NCBI GenBank assembly: GCA_049973945.1
Contig: JBMFJH010000032.1
Coordinates: 1-7,662, forward strand
From: Acd1 sp049973945
GTDB taxonomy: Archaea > Thermoproteota > Thermoprotei_A > Sulfolobales > Sulfolobaceae
Reading direction: 5' to 3'
Length of the DNA: 7,662 nucleotides
This document shows, one piece after another, positions 1-5,883 of the stretch. The first letter of the stretch is position 1. The number at the start of each line of letters is the position of its first letter. Under the pieces are notes generated by a model. That model made no database searches. It was not told where the DNA came from and saw only the letters and a list, made by a program, of their open reading frames with translations. The translations under genes and the position numbers were made by a program.

Positions 1-2
1 AT

Positions 3-548
3 AACAGGAAACCGGCCTTAGACCTTGTTGTCGGTAGGTACGACCTCTCCTCCAAAGAGAGGCTGTTCTTGTACAGGTGCGTCCACTCGGACGAGGAGGT
101 AGAACTCGTAAGGAGTAAGTTGACGGAGAACCCGAAGGAGTTGGCGGTAGACGGCTACAACGTCGCCTTGACCTTGATATCCGTAAAGGAGGGCGAGGCC
201 TACGAGTGCGACGACGGCTTTTTCAGGGACTTAAACCTTGGCAAGAGGAAGGGAGATCCGAGGATCTTCGACGCCCTTAAAGAGGTCTGCGCGTTCCTGA
301 AGTCGAGGGGAATAGACGCGACTGTGTTCTTGGACTATCAGGTCAGCGGGTCTGGCGAGCTGGCGGCCCGCGTGAGGGATCTCGGCTGTAAAGCATTGGC
401 AGTTAAGAACGCGGACAAGGAAAGTCTGATCTCACGGATGGTCGTGGCGAGTAACGACTTCGTGGTTCTCACCAAAGCCGAGCGCGTCTACAACCTGCTT
501 AAAGATATGGGGTATAAGCCCCCTTCGTTCGCTTCGCTTTTTAGCTAG
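3..548 (+). CDS. DUF434 / DUF5616 (NYN/PIN-like) domain protein, 5' end outside the window
   Basis: The reading frame is open from the first bases of the window, so this is the last 181 residues of a longer protein; the internal TTG at 69 is not the likely start. The visible N-terminal part, with LVVGRYDL and RLFLYRCVHSD, matches my memory of the DUF434 domain found in archaea. The rest resembles its usual partner DUF5616. It has VDGYNV around visible residue D50, the Asp-containing first strand of NYN/PIN-like nuclease folds, and an ASNDF segment with D152 near the end, where PIN-like proteins place a further acidic metal ligand. I infer a possible metal-dependent nuclease or RNA-processing role; no function is established for this family. 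It ends with TAG and is followed after 18 nt by a small gene on the same strand, so the two may share a transcript. Confidence 0.85.
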   Translation, partial: NRKPALDLVVGRYDLSSKERLFLYRCVHSDEEVELVRSKLTENPKELAVDGYNVALTLISVKEGEAYECDDGFFRDLNLGKRKGDPRIFDALKEVCAFLKSRGIDATVFLDYQVSGSGELAARVRDLGCKALAVKNADKESLISRMVVASNDFVVLTKAERVYNLLKDMGYKPPSFASLFS

Positions 549-566
549 GACGCCGGGACTTTCCTC

Positions 567-896
567 GTGGAGAACTACTTACCGATAGCCCTCAAGCTCG
601 CGAGGGAGTTCGACGAGGAGGTTGTTAAAGACCTGGTCAGGAAGGCTATGGAAAAGGGGGACGAAGAGACGGAGAGGCTCGCCTCTATCGTGGACTACCT
701 CCTTAACGAGAGGCTCGAGGTTCCGCTAGGCGAGAACGAGAGAGTTAGGAAGGCCTACGAGGCTTACGTCTCCGCCAAGACGGGGCTGATCAAGGAGCTG
801 ACCAAGGAGTTACTCAAAAGGCTCAGCGACAACGACCCTCTCGTAGTAAGCCTTTTGGAGTCCCCTGGGCCGATGAGGCCAAACACCTATATTTGA
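567..896 (+). CDS. Unrecognised small charged helical protein
   Basis: This 109-residue protein starts at GTG 567, the only usable start after the upstream TAG; the two genes are in the same frame. I do not recognise it. It is rich in Glu, Lys, Arg and Leu, has no Cys or His, no membrane segment and no signal peptide, and is predicted by eye to be mostly alpha-helical up to a short Pro-containing tail (residues 99-109). Codon use (AGG for Arg, GAG, CTC) is like that of its neighbours, which supports a real gene. No clear Shine-Dalgarno sequence precedes the GTG, so it may rely on coupling to the DUF434 gene 18 nt upstream. Its 3' end overlaps the TATA box of the synthetase operon. It could be an accessory partner of the DUF434 protein; that is inference from position only. 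Confidence 0.7.
   Translation: MENYLPIALKLAREFDEEVVKDLVRKAMEKGDEETERLASIVDYLLNERLEVPLGENERVRKAYEAYVSAKTGLIKELTKELLKRLSDNDPLVVSLLESPGPMRPNTYI
887..894 (+). promoter_or_regulatory. TATA box of the acyl-CoA synthetase operon
   Basis: CTATATTT lies 25-32 nt before the ATG at 919. That is the spacing expected for an archaeal TATA box driving a leaderless or nearly leaderless mRNA. It sits inside the last codons of the preceding gene, so the operon has its own promoter even though the genes are packed tightly. No Shine-Dalgarno motif is seen close to the ATG, which fits leaderless initiation. Confidence 0.6.
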
Positions 897-918
897 AGGA
901 AAGATCTCCCAATTTGTA

Positions 919-2790
919 ATGAGGGAAATTACCCTCCAGGAGTACAGGAAGGTCTGGGAGGAGAGCGTCAGGAACCCCGAGGGGTTCTGGGACTCGATCG
1001 CTAAGGAGCTCGAGTGGTTCCAGCCTTATTCAAAGATCCTGGACTACAGGTCGCCGAGCGATTACAGGTGGTTCGTCGGGGGGAAGATAAACCTCGCCCA
1101 CAACGCCCTCGACAGGTGGGTGAAGAGGTGGAAGGACAAGGACGCGATAATTTGGCTGAACGAGTTCGGTGAGGAGAGGAGGGTCAAGTACAGCGAGCTC
1201 CTGAACCTCTCGAGCAGGATCGCGGGCTTCATAAGGGAACTGGCTAGGCCGGGCGACGTCGTCATGCTCTACATGCCCATGATCCCAGAGTCTGGGGCTG
1301 TTATGCTCGCCAGCGCCAGGGCTGGGACGGTTCACACGGTCGTCTTCTCGGGCTTCGGGGCGAAGGCCCTCGCTGACAGGATGGTAAATAGCTCGCCTAA
1401 GCTGGTCTTCACGGCGGACGTGACTTACAGGAGGGGGAAGGCCATAGAGCTCAAGCCCATCGTGGACGAAGCTGTGGAGATGGCGAAGTGCGACTGCAAG
1501 GTGGTGGTCTTGAACAGGGAAGGGAAGGCAAGAATGAAGGAGGGGAGGGACGTGGACTTCGGCGAGGCGTTGAAGGCGAAGCCTGTAGATCCCGAGCCGA
1601 TGGACTCCTCGAACCCCCTGTTCATACTCTACACTTCCGGTACCACGGGAAGGCCCAAAGGTATAGTCCACGCTGTAGCCCCCTACACCGTCTGGGACTA
1701 CGCCCACGTCAAGTGGCTCTACGACTTCTCCCACGGCGAGAAGCTCTTGACGACTGCGGACATAGGCTGGATAAACGGTCACTCCTACAGCCTCTACGGA
1801 ACCCTCCTCAACTTCGGCACCGCGATATGGTACGAGGGCGTCCTAGACTACCCTAAGCCCGACGTCATGTGGGAGATAATCGAGAGGTACAAGGTGGAGT
1901 ACGTGTGGACGGCCCCTACCCTCATCAAGATGCTCATGAAGTACGACGAGTCGTGGGTGAGGAAGCACGACACCTCGTCGCTGAAGGTCTTTGTGACGGC
2001 AGGGGAGAGCCTGGGGGATGAGGCCTTCGAGTGGCTGAAGAGGAACGTCAAGTCCCAGAAGATCTTCGAGGTCTGGGGACAAACTGAGAACTCAGGCTAC
2101 ATAGCTTCCCCGGGCGGGATGTTCTACGGCTTCCTGCCCATAAAGAAGGGGAGCGTGGGGCTTCCGTTGCCCTCGATAGAGATCAAGATACTCGACGAGA
2201 ACGGCAACGCCCTACCGCCGGGGAAGGCGGGGAGCGTCGTCGTCACGACCCCCTCACCCGCGTTCATGATAGGGCTTTGGAAGGACGAGAGGTACAAGAG
2301 CTACTACGCCAAGTACGGCTATTACGAGACGGGCGACTACGGCTACCTGGACGAGGAGGGTTACCTCTACATACTCGGCAGGACGGACGACGTGATAAAG
2401 GTGGCAGGCCACAGGCTCGGCGTGGCCGAGGTGGAGAACGCCGCCTACATCCCGGAGGTTGCGGAAGTCGCGTCGGTCGGGGTGCCCGACCCGGTGAGGG
2501 GAGAGGTGCTGGTCATCTTCGCGGTACCGAAGGAGGGGGTCAAGGACTACCAGGCTTTGAAGGACAAGATCAGGGAGAGCGTCAGGAAGAACTTGGGGCC
2601 TGTCGCGGTTGTCAGGGAAGTGATCCTGGTCAACAAGCTCCCGCACACTAGGACGGGGAAGGTAATGAGGAGGGTGTTAAGGGCTTTAGCGACGGGGAAA
2701 GACGTTGGAGATATAACCACCCTCGACGATGAGACTTCGGTTGAAGAGGCCAGGAGGGCCTTGAAGGAGGTGAGGGTGATCGATGAGTAA
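919..2790 (+). CDS. AMP-forming acyl-CoA synthetase (acetyl-CoA synthetase family, enlarged acyl pocket)
   Basis: The 623-residue product is an ANL-superfamily adenylate-forming enzyme: acid + ATP + CoA gives acyl-CoA + AMP + PPi. It has an Acs-type N-terminal segment (WFxPYxxxLD style, residues 35-45), the P-loop YTSGTTGRPKG at 238-248, the A5-like motif VWGQTENSG at 385-393, YETGD at 469-473 with the ribose-binding Asp473, the hinge region GRTDDVIKVAGHR at 487-499, and the C-terminal PHTRTGK with catalytic Lys581. All core residues are present, and the length is slightly under bacterial Acs (about 650). The Trp that closes the acetate pocket in true Acs (WWQTE) is Gly387 here. In the family this change admits longer acids, so I expect a short- or medium-chain or hydroxy acid such as 4-hydroxybutyrate rather than acetate. 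The ATG at 919 follows a well-placed TATA box. The 3' end overlaps the CoA-transferase A subunit by 8 nt. Confidence 0.95.
   Translation: MREITLQEYRKVWEESVRNPEGFWDSIAKELEWFQPYSKILDYRSPSDYRWFVGGKINLAHNALDRWVKRWKDKDAIIWLNEFGEERRVKYSELLNLSSRIAGFIRELARPGDVVMLYMPMIPESGAVMLASARAGTVHTVVFSGFGAKALADRMVNSSPKLVFTADVTYRRGKAIELKPIVDEAVEMAKCDCKVVVLNREGKARMKEGRDVDFGEALKAKPVDPEPMDSSNPLFILYTSGTTGRPKGIVHAVAPYTVWDYAHVKWLYDFSHGEKLLTTADIGWINGHSYSLYGTLLNFGTAIWYEGVLDYPKPDVMWEIIERYKVEYVWTAPTLIKMLMKYDESWVRKHDTSSLKVFVTAGESLGDEAFEWLKRNVKSQKIFEVWGQTENSGYIASPGGMFYGFLPIKKGSVGLPLPSIEIKILDENGNALPPGKAGSVVVTTPSPAFMIGLWKDERYKSYYAKYGYYETGDYGYLDEEGYLYILGRTDDVIKVAGHRLGVAEVENAAYIPEVAEVASVGVPDPVRGEVLVIFAVPKEGVKDYQALKDKIRESVRKNLGPVAVVREVILVNKLPHTRTGKVMRRVLRALATGKDVGDITTLDDETSVEEARRALKEVRVIDE
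2764..2775 (+). promoter_or_regulatory. Strong Shine-Dalgarno site for the CoA-transferase A subunit
   Basis: AAGGAGGTGAGG, inside the last codons of the synthetase gene, contains GGAGGTGA, an almost perfect match to the archaeal anti-Shine-Dalgarno sequence. It stands about 8 nt before ATG 2783. It settles that ATG as the start (rather than ATG 2795) and shows that the second gene of the operon is translated from an internal leadered site, unlike the leaderless first gene. Confidence 0.7.
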
Positions 2791-3538
2791 GCTCATGTCG
2801 TTAGAGGAGGCCGTCAAGCTCGTCCCGGACGGGGCCTCGATAACGATGAGCGGCATGTCCTTCCACAGGAACCCCATGGCCTTCATCTACGCCCTCATAA
2901 GGGCTGGGAAGAAGAACCTTTACTTCATAGACAGGGAACCAGGCTTCGGGTTGGAAGTCCTGCTGAAGTACGGCGCGGTCAGGAAGATAAGGGCGGCGAT
3001 GGCTACCCTCGAGTGGTTCGGGTTACCGCCCTACTTCAGAAAGAGCGTCGAGTCGGGCCAAGTGGAGTTCCTGGAGGACACGTGCGGGGCCTTCATAGCG
3101 GGGATAAGGGCTGGGGCCTTCGGCCTGACCTTCCTTCCGGTTAAGGGAGTGCTGGGCTCCGACCTAGTCAAGATCCACGAGAGGGAGGGTGACTGGAAGG
3201 TGATCAAAGACCCCTTCACGGGGGAGGAAGTCCTGTTGGTCAAGGCCATAGTGCCGGACGTTGCCGTGATTCACGCCCACAAGGCGGACGAGGAGGGGGA
3301 CTTCGAGATCTTAGGCCCGCTGTACGAGGACGAGTACAAGGCGAAGGCCGCGAGGATTACAATAGTGACCGCGGAGGAGATAGTCCCAAGGAGCTACTTC
3401 AACGGAAGGAGGCCGACGGTGAACGGGGTCTACGTTACCGCAGTTGTCCACGCCCCCAGGGGGGCGGAGCCGACGAGCATGTACGGACTTTACGACGTGG
3501 ACTGGGAGAGGGTGCTAGAAGAGCTGGGCCCAATCTAG
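2783..3538 (+). CDS. Family I CoA-transferase, subunit A (GctA-like)
   Basis: The 251-residue product matches the alpha subunit of heterodimeric family I CoA-transferases, of the glutaconate CoA-transferase type. These swap CoA between two carboxylic acids; the catalytic Glu is on the B subunit. Visible marks are PDGASITMSG at 15-24 and RNPMAF at 29-34 (the DG...GG...NP core of the family), and a C-terminal half ending in the usual PTSMYGLYDVD segment. It overlaps the synthetase gene by 8 nt and has a strong Shine-Dalgarno site, so the two are one operon and probably act on related acyl groups. The expected partner, subunit B, is not next in this operon; it lies 750 bp away on the other strand. 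The last 24 nt overlap the convergent permease gene. An IpdA-like CoA-ester hydrolase is an alternative reading of the same fold. Confidence 0.85.
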   Translation: MSKLMSLEEAVKLVPDGASITMSGMSFHRNPMAFIYALIRAGKKNLYFIDREPGFGLEVLLKYGAVRKIRAAMATLEWFGLPPYFRKSVESGQVEFLEDTCGAFIAGIRAGAFGLTFLPVKGVLGSDLVKIHEREGDWKVIKDPFTGEEVLLVKAIVPDVAVIHAHKADEEGDFEILGPLYEDEYKAKAARITIVTAEEIVPRSYFNGRRPTVNGVYVTAVVHAPRGAEPTSMYGLYDVDWERVLEELGPI

Positions 3539-4069
3539 CCTAAAGGCTATCGACAGCGTAGTTATCACGAAGGCCACGCCCAAAGCTAGGTAAACCGTCC
3601 TCGACTTCGCCCTAACAGTGAGCCTCGAGACCACGTAGCCCACGAAGAAGGACGTCAACCCTACGGTTAACGCCTCTCCCAAGGGTATCAATGACAGCGC
3701 GAGGTAGGCCAACGAGCCGGAGACAGCGGTGAAGAACATAGCGAGGGTCGCAGTCCCTATGAGCCTCTTCAAGCCCATGGAGAAGGCAAGCATCATGACG
3801 GCCAAGAACATTATTCCTCCGCTAGCCCCCAGGAGGGAGGCAACGTTCCCTATCACGAAGGCCATCGAGGACGCGAAGGCGTAGCGCGCTACCCCGCCCT
3901 TAGCGGAAACCTTAGGGTCTTCTGACCTCTTGCGGGCCAAAGCCCTCCTGAAGCTCACTACTGCCATCCCTGAGGTGAACGCCATGAACGCCAACTCCAG
4001 GAAGGCGTCTGGTATAAGCCTCCCGAAAATCGCCCCGGTTTGGGCCCCGAGGATTGCGGAAAGGCTCAC
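3515..4069 (-). CDS. C-terminal part of the TauE/SafE permease, possible re-initiation product
   Basis: This 184-residue piece begins at GTG 4069, five codons past the TAA. AGGAAGG at 4078-4084 lies 8 nt before the GTG, so re-initiation by the same ribosome is possible. It carries about six hydrophobic segments, a basic and polar linker near residues 41-62 between the two halves, the second repeat signature LLGASGG at 79-85, and a last helix near 159-176. If made, it would lack the first two helices of repeat one unless the N-terminal fragment associates with it. Its last 24 nt overlap the end of the convergent CoA-transferase A gene. Confidence 0.55.
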   Translation of the reverse strand: MSLSAILGAQTGAIFGRLIPDAFLELAFMAFTSGMAVVSFRRALARKRSEDPKVSAKGGVARYAFASSMAFVIGNVASLLGASGGIMFLAVMMLAFSMGLKRLIGTATLAMFFTAVSGSLAYLALSLIPLGEALTVGLTSFFVGYVVSRLTVRAKSRTVYLALGVAFVITTLSIAFRLDWAQLF

Positions 4070-4084
4070 TGCTAGGGCCTTCCT

Positions 4085-4291
4085 TTAGTCGACGAGCTTC
4101 GAGACAGCGAAGGAGTAAACTACGCTTATAGTCGTTATGGCGTCAATGAATAGGCTCGAACCGACCGCCTGCTTATAGCTGAACCCCCCGTAAAGGAAGG
4201 CCGGGACTACGACCAGAACCCCAGATGACCCCGTCAGCCCGGTCAGCACGCCGACTAATATACCAACCACGACGTAGTAAAGCGCGTTCAT
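4085..4291 (-). CDS. N-terminal fragment of the TauE/SafE permease (two membrane helices)
   Basis: This is the 68-residue piece before the in-frame TAA. It starts at ATG 4291, whose ATGA overlap with the B-subunit stop implies coupled translation. Hydrophobic helices cover roughly residues 4-30 (with GLTGSSG at 18-24, the repeat signature) and 43-63. The open frame continues upstream to 4456, but that part lies inside the B-subunit gene in another frame and reads as charged, non-membrane sequence, so I leave it out. Alone, this fragment is unlikely to transport anything. Confidence 0.5.
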   Translation of the reverse strand: MNALYYVVVGILVGVLTGLTGSSGVLVVVPAFLYGGFSYKQAVGSSLFIDAITTISVVYSFAVSKLVD

Positions 4292-5019
4292 ACGAGGGCC
4301 GACCTTAGGTTGTAGGGATCCATAGAAGCAATGAACTCCCTCTCCCTCTCGTCCAGCCTCACGGTTTGGACGTTGTCGTTCACTACGAGCTCGAAGCCCG
4401 TGTTGTTCAGAACCTGATCGACCGTGACTCCCTCGTGAACCGCCTTCAGCCTCCACTTCCTCAAGCCCCTCTCGTACTCCATTACGGCCAAGTTCGTGAC
4501 CAGGATGACCCTGTTGTTGGAGAGCCTGGCAGTCCCAGTAACGAAGTCGACCCTCTTGACTAGAGACCTCGTGCTGTGCTTGAGGTTCCAGAGTACGGCC
4601 TTCTTCGCTAAAGGTAGGATGAAAGCCGTCGCGGCCCCGCCGGTCAGCCTGACCTTAGGCTTGTAGTAGTCGCCTATCACGGAGAGGTTGACGTTGGTCT
4701 CCTCGTCGACCTGAACCGGGCCCAGGAACATCACGTCGAGCTTGCCCTTCTGGGCCAGGTCGAAGGAGTCCTCCGTCACTAGGACTGGCGTGGACTCCGC
4801 CATGAACGGGTTGCCAGTCGAGGCTGAAACGACGACCTTCGCCGGGTTGTCGGCCTCGGCTACCCCTATTATTCTCACCTTCTTCCCGTAGAAGTCCCTC
4901 GCCATGAAGGAAGCGATGAGGGCGGGGATCGAGTTCAGGCCTATGTAAACCAGCTCCCCGTCCTCGAGGGCCTGTGCGATCGCCTTGATCGCGGAGTCGA
5001 CGTAATAGAGGGGATCCAT
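4288..5019 (-). CDS. Family I CoA-transferase, subunit B (GctB-like)
   Basis: The product (243 residues from ATG 5019) resembles the beta subunit of glutaconate-type CoA-transferases, the subunit that carries the Glu forming the glutamyl-CoA thioester. DGELVYIGL at 20-28 opens the fold. GVAEADNP places Glu55 where the catalytic Glu of GctB is expected, close to residue 54 in the Acidaminococcus enzyme. LTGGAATA at 125-132 replaces the usual Gly-rich loop, and VDFVTG follows as in GctB. It is divergent, so catalytic identity is not certain. TTG 5037 in the same frame would add six residues; ATG 5019 fits the family's N-terminus better. The gene begins only 27 nt from the 3' end of tRNA-Arg, with no TATA box in between. 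It couples by ATGA to the permease gene. Its partner A subunit is convergent, on the other strand. Confidence 0.85.
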   Translation of the reverse strand: MDPLYYVDSAIKAIAQALEDGELVYIGLNSIPALIASFMARDFYGKKVRIIGVAEADNPAKVVVSASTGNPFMAESTPVLVTEDSFDLAQKGKLDVMFLGPVQVDEETNVNLSVIGDYYKPKVRLTGGAATAFILPLAKKAVLWNLKHSTRSLVKRVDFVTGTARLSNNRVILVTNLAVMEYERGLRKWRLKAVHEGVTVDQVLNNTGFELVVNDNVQTVRLDEREREFIASMDPYNLRSALV

Positions 5020-5046
5020 GGCGAACCTAACCCCCAAGGGATGTAG

Positions 5047-5136
5047 CGGACCCGGGGGGATTCGAACCCCCGACCACCGGCTGACACCCGGCCCCGTTAG
5101 GAGGCCGGCGCTCTGTCCTGGCTGAGCTACGGGTCC
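5047..5136 (-). tRNA. tRNA-Arg (anticodon CCT) with a 15-nt intron
   Basis: Read on the minus strand: acceptor GGACCCG pairs with CGGGTCC, discriminator G; D arm GCTC/GAGC; anticodon stem CCGGC/GCCGG with loop CTCCTAA; variable loop TGGTC; T arm GGGGG-TTCGAAT-CCCCC. The anticodon CCT (complement at 5099-5101) reads AGG, a very common codon in this window. Fifteen extra bases (about 5083-5097) sit at the usual 37/38 position and must be removed by the archaeal splicing endonuclease; the mature form is 75 nt. CCA is not encoded. No T-run terminator follows, and the CoA-transferase B gene begins within 27 nt. Confidence 0.95.
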
Positions 5137-5158
5137 AAGATAAAAGACGGAGTTGGAC

Positions 5159-5169
5159 TCTTTTAACGT
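5159..5169 (-). promoter_or_regulatory. TATA box of tRNA-Arg
   Basis: On the minus strand ACGTTAAAAGA puts TTAAAA at 25-30 nt before the tRNA 5' end (5136), the standard archaeal TATA distance. Because no other TATA-like sequence is seen between here and the CoA-transferase B gene, this promoter probably also drives B and the permease by read-through. Confidence 0.55.
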
Positions 5170-5175
5170 TTTGGT

Positions 5176-5694
5176 TCAGGTTATCGGGTTGCCGTAGTAG
5201 TTAAGGAACGCGACCTCCTCAGGGGCCTTCACGGCCTTGGGCTTCACCTCGTAGCTGGGGTCCGGGTAGCCCACAGAAAGCAGGGTGATCAACACCTTCT
5301 CCTTAGGTATCTTGAGGACCTCCTTCGCCCTCTCGTTCTCGTAGGCCGCCACCCACGCCACGGCTAAGCCCACGGAATAAGCGGCCAGCACGAAGTACAT
5401 GGTAGCGTTTACAGCGTCGACCATCCAGGTGTTGGGGCTCACGTCGGGCTCGGCGACCACAGCGACCCCAAGGGGGGCCTTGGCCAAGTGCTTCGCCCCG
5501 TCGTGGAGCTTGGAGAGCTCCTCCCTCACCTTGGGGTCGGTGATGAGGATGAACTTCCACGGCTCCCTGTTCATCGAGCTCGGGGCGTGGTTCGCCACCC
5601 TTATCAGCTCCTTAACCAGGTTCAGGTCTACAGGCTTGTCGAGAAAGCTCCTTATGCTCCTTCTCTTAATCAAGAGGTCTATGACGGGGTTCAA
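5176..5694 (-). CDS. Nitroreductase-family FMN oxidoreductase
   Basis: The 172-residue product has the full pattern of a small nitroreductase-fold flavoprotein, an NAD(P)H-dependent FMN enzyme acting as a dimer. It shows RRSIRSF at 11-17 (FMN phosphate contact), HAPSSMNREPWKFIL at 36-50 (the PSSxNxxPW flavin motif), a central hydrophobic dimer helix near 93-117, and GYPDP at 142-146. Members reduce nitro, quinone or other electron acceptors; the physiological substrate here cannot be told. The start is TTG 5694: a stop lies two codons upstream, and family members begin at this point relative to the RRS motif. The 25 nt before the TTG are a tRNA-like remnant. A TATA-like TTAAAT at 5724-5729 is 30-35 nt upstream. 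The gene ends just before the tRNA-Arg promoter. Confidence 0.9.
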   Translation of the reverse strand: MNPVIDLLIKRRSIRSFLDKPVDLNLVKELIRVANHAPSSMNREPWKFILITDPKVREELSKLHDGAKHLAKAPLGVAVVAEPDVSPNTWMVDAVNATMYFVLAAYSVGLAVAWVAAYENERAKEVLKIPKEKVLITLLSVGYPDPSYEVKPKAVKAPEEVAFLNYYGNPIT

Positions 5695-5719
5695 GGCGTA
5701 TCAGCTGAGCTACGGATCT
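5695..5719 (-). repeat. tRNA 5'-end remnant abutting the nitroreductase start
   Basis: Minus-strand AGATCCGTAGCTCAGCTGATA followed by CGCC copies the first part of a tRNA: seven acceptor bases, TA, D-stem GCTC and D-loop. The other D-stem strand (GAG of GAGC) is missing, and the coding sequence of the nitroreductase starts at the next base. It shares CCGTAGCTCAGC exactly with both tRNA genes of this window. It cannot form a tRNA and is best read as a leftover of a duplicated tRNA gene or an attachment site. Confidence 0.6.
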
Positions 5720-5723
5720 AACC

Positions 5724-5733
5724 ATTTAACGTT
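5724..5733 (-). promoter_or_regulatory. Putative promoter of the nitroreductase gene
   Basis: Minus-strand AAACGTTAAAT places TTAAAT 30-35 nt before the TTG start, allowing a very short leader. The 10-mer AAACGTTAAA is identical to the one in the tRNA-Arg promoter at 5162-5171, which hints that promoter and tRNA remnant were copied together, with the spacer between them shortened to about 5 nt. Confidence 0.35.
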
Positions 5734-5883
5734 TACATTACATTCTACACTAAAAGAAAAATTCTAGAAGGTGAAAACGAAATCGTTTCCAACCCTTGAT
5801 TACCCCCCACCCGCGGGCCTGACCAATGTAAGGGATGTTTACTTCGAGCTGACAAGCATCTCGAATTATTGCAAGTGACTCAT
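5734..5883. other. Non-coding gap at the edge of the AT-rich segment
   Basis: I see no gene here. The stretch starts AT-rich, contains the inverted repeat AAACGA-AA-TCGTTT (5775-5788), and then an isolated GC-rich patch at 5803-5820 with the palindrome CCCGCGGG. It separates the nitroreductase promoter from the 3' end of the unknown gene at 5884 and marks roughly where base composition changes. Confidence 0.4.

Larger units (their letters stand above)
3515..4291 (-). pseudogene. TauE/SafE-family permease gene interrupted by an in-frame TAA
   Basis: Two open segments in the same frame, separated only by TAA at 4085-4087, together give a protein of about 258 positions. That is the normal length for TauE/SafE (DUF81) anion exporters. 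These have two tandem homologous repeats of membrane helices: repeat one has GLTGSSG with a following QAVGSSLF, and repeat two has LLGASGG with a following RLIGTATL, spaced alike. The stop falls after about two helices, in the place where family members usually read VD followed by an aromatic residue and then R-x-A-L. One base change from TAT or TAC (Tyr), or two from TGG (Trp), would give it. No frameshift is needed and the codons after the stop still read as good protein, so the mutation is recent, or it is an assembly error, or both parts are made. The gene starts at ATG 4291, overlapping the B-subunit stop as ATGA. Confidence 0.7.

Noticed and set aside
1030..1782. Long minus-strand reading frame of 250 codons inside the synthetase gene
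   Set aside because: It is the antisense shadow of a clearly conserved enzyme in GC-rich DNA; its translation is Pro/Arg/His/Leu-rich with no domain pattern.
4292..4456. Upstream extension of the permease frame
   Set aside because: It lies within the CoA-transferase B gene in another frame, is charged rather than hydrophobic, and the ATGA start at 4291 gives a proper family N-terminus.
5686..5694. GGGGTTCAA on the plus strand resembling a T-arm
   Set aside because: It has no matching CCCC arm at the right distance, is opposite in strand to the tRNA remnant, and is explained by the first codons of the nitroreductase.
5695..5719. The tRNA-like piece as the 5' half gene of a split tRNA
   Set aside because: Split halves known from some archaea keep complete arms and a joining helix; here the D-stem is incomplete, a protein start codon follows at once, and no 3' half is seen in the window.
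5399..5767. Plus-strand frame of 122 codons over the nitroreductase gene and its upstream region
   Set aside because: It is antisense to a well-supported flavoprotein and shows no recognisable domain.
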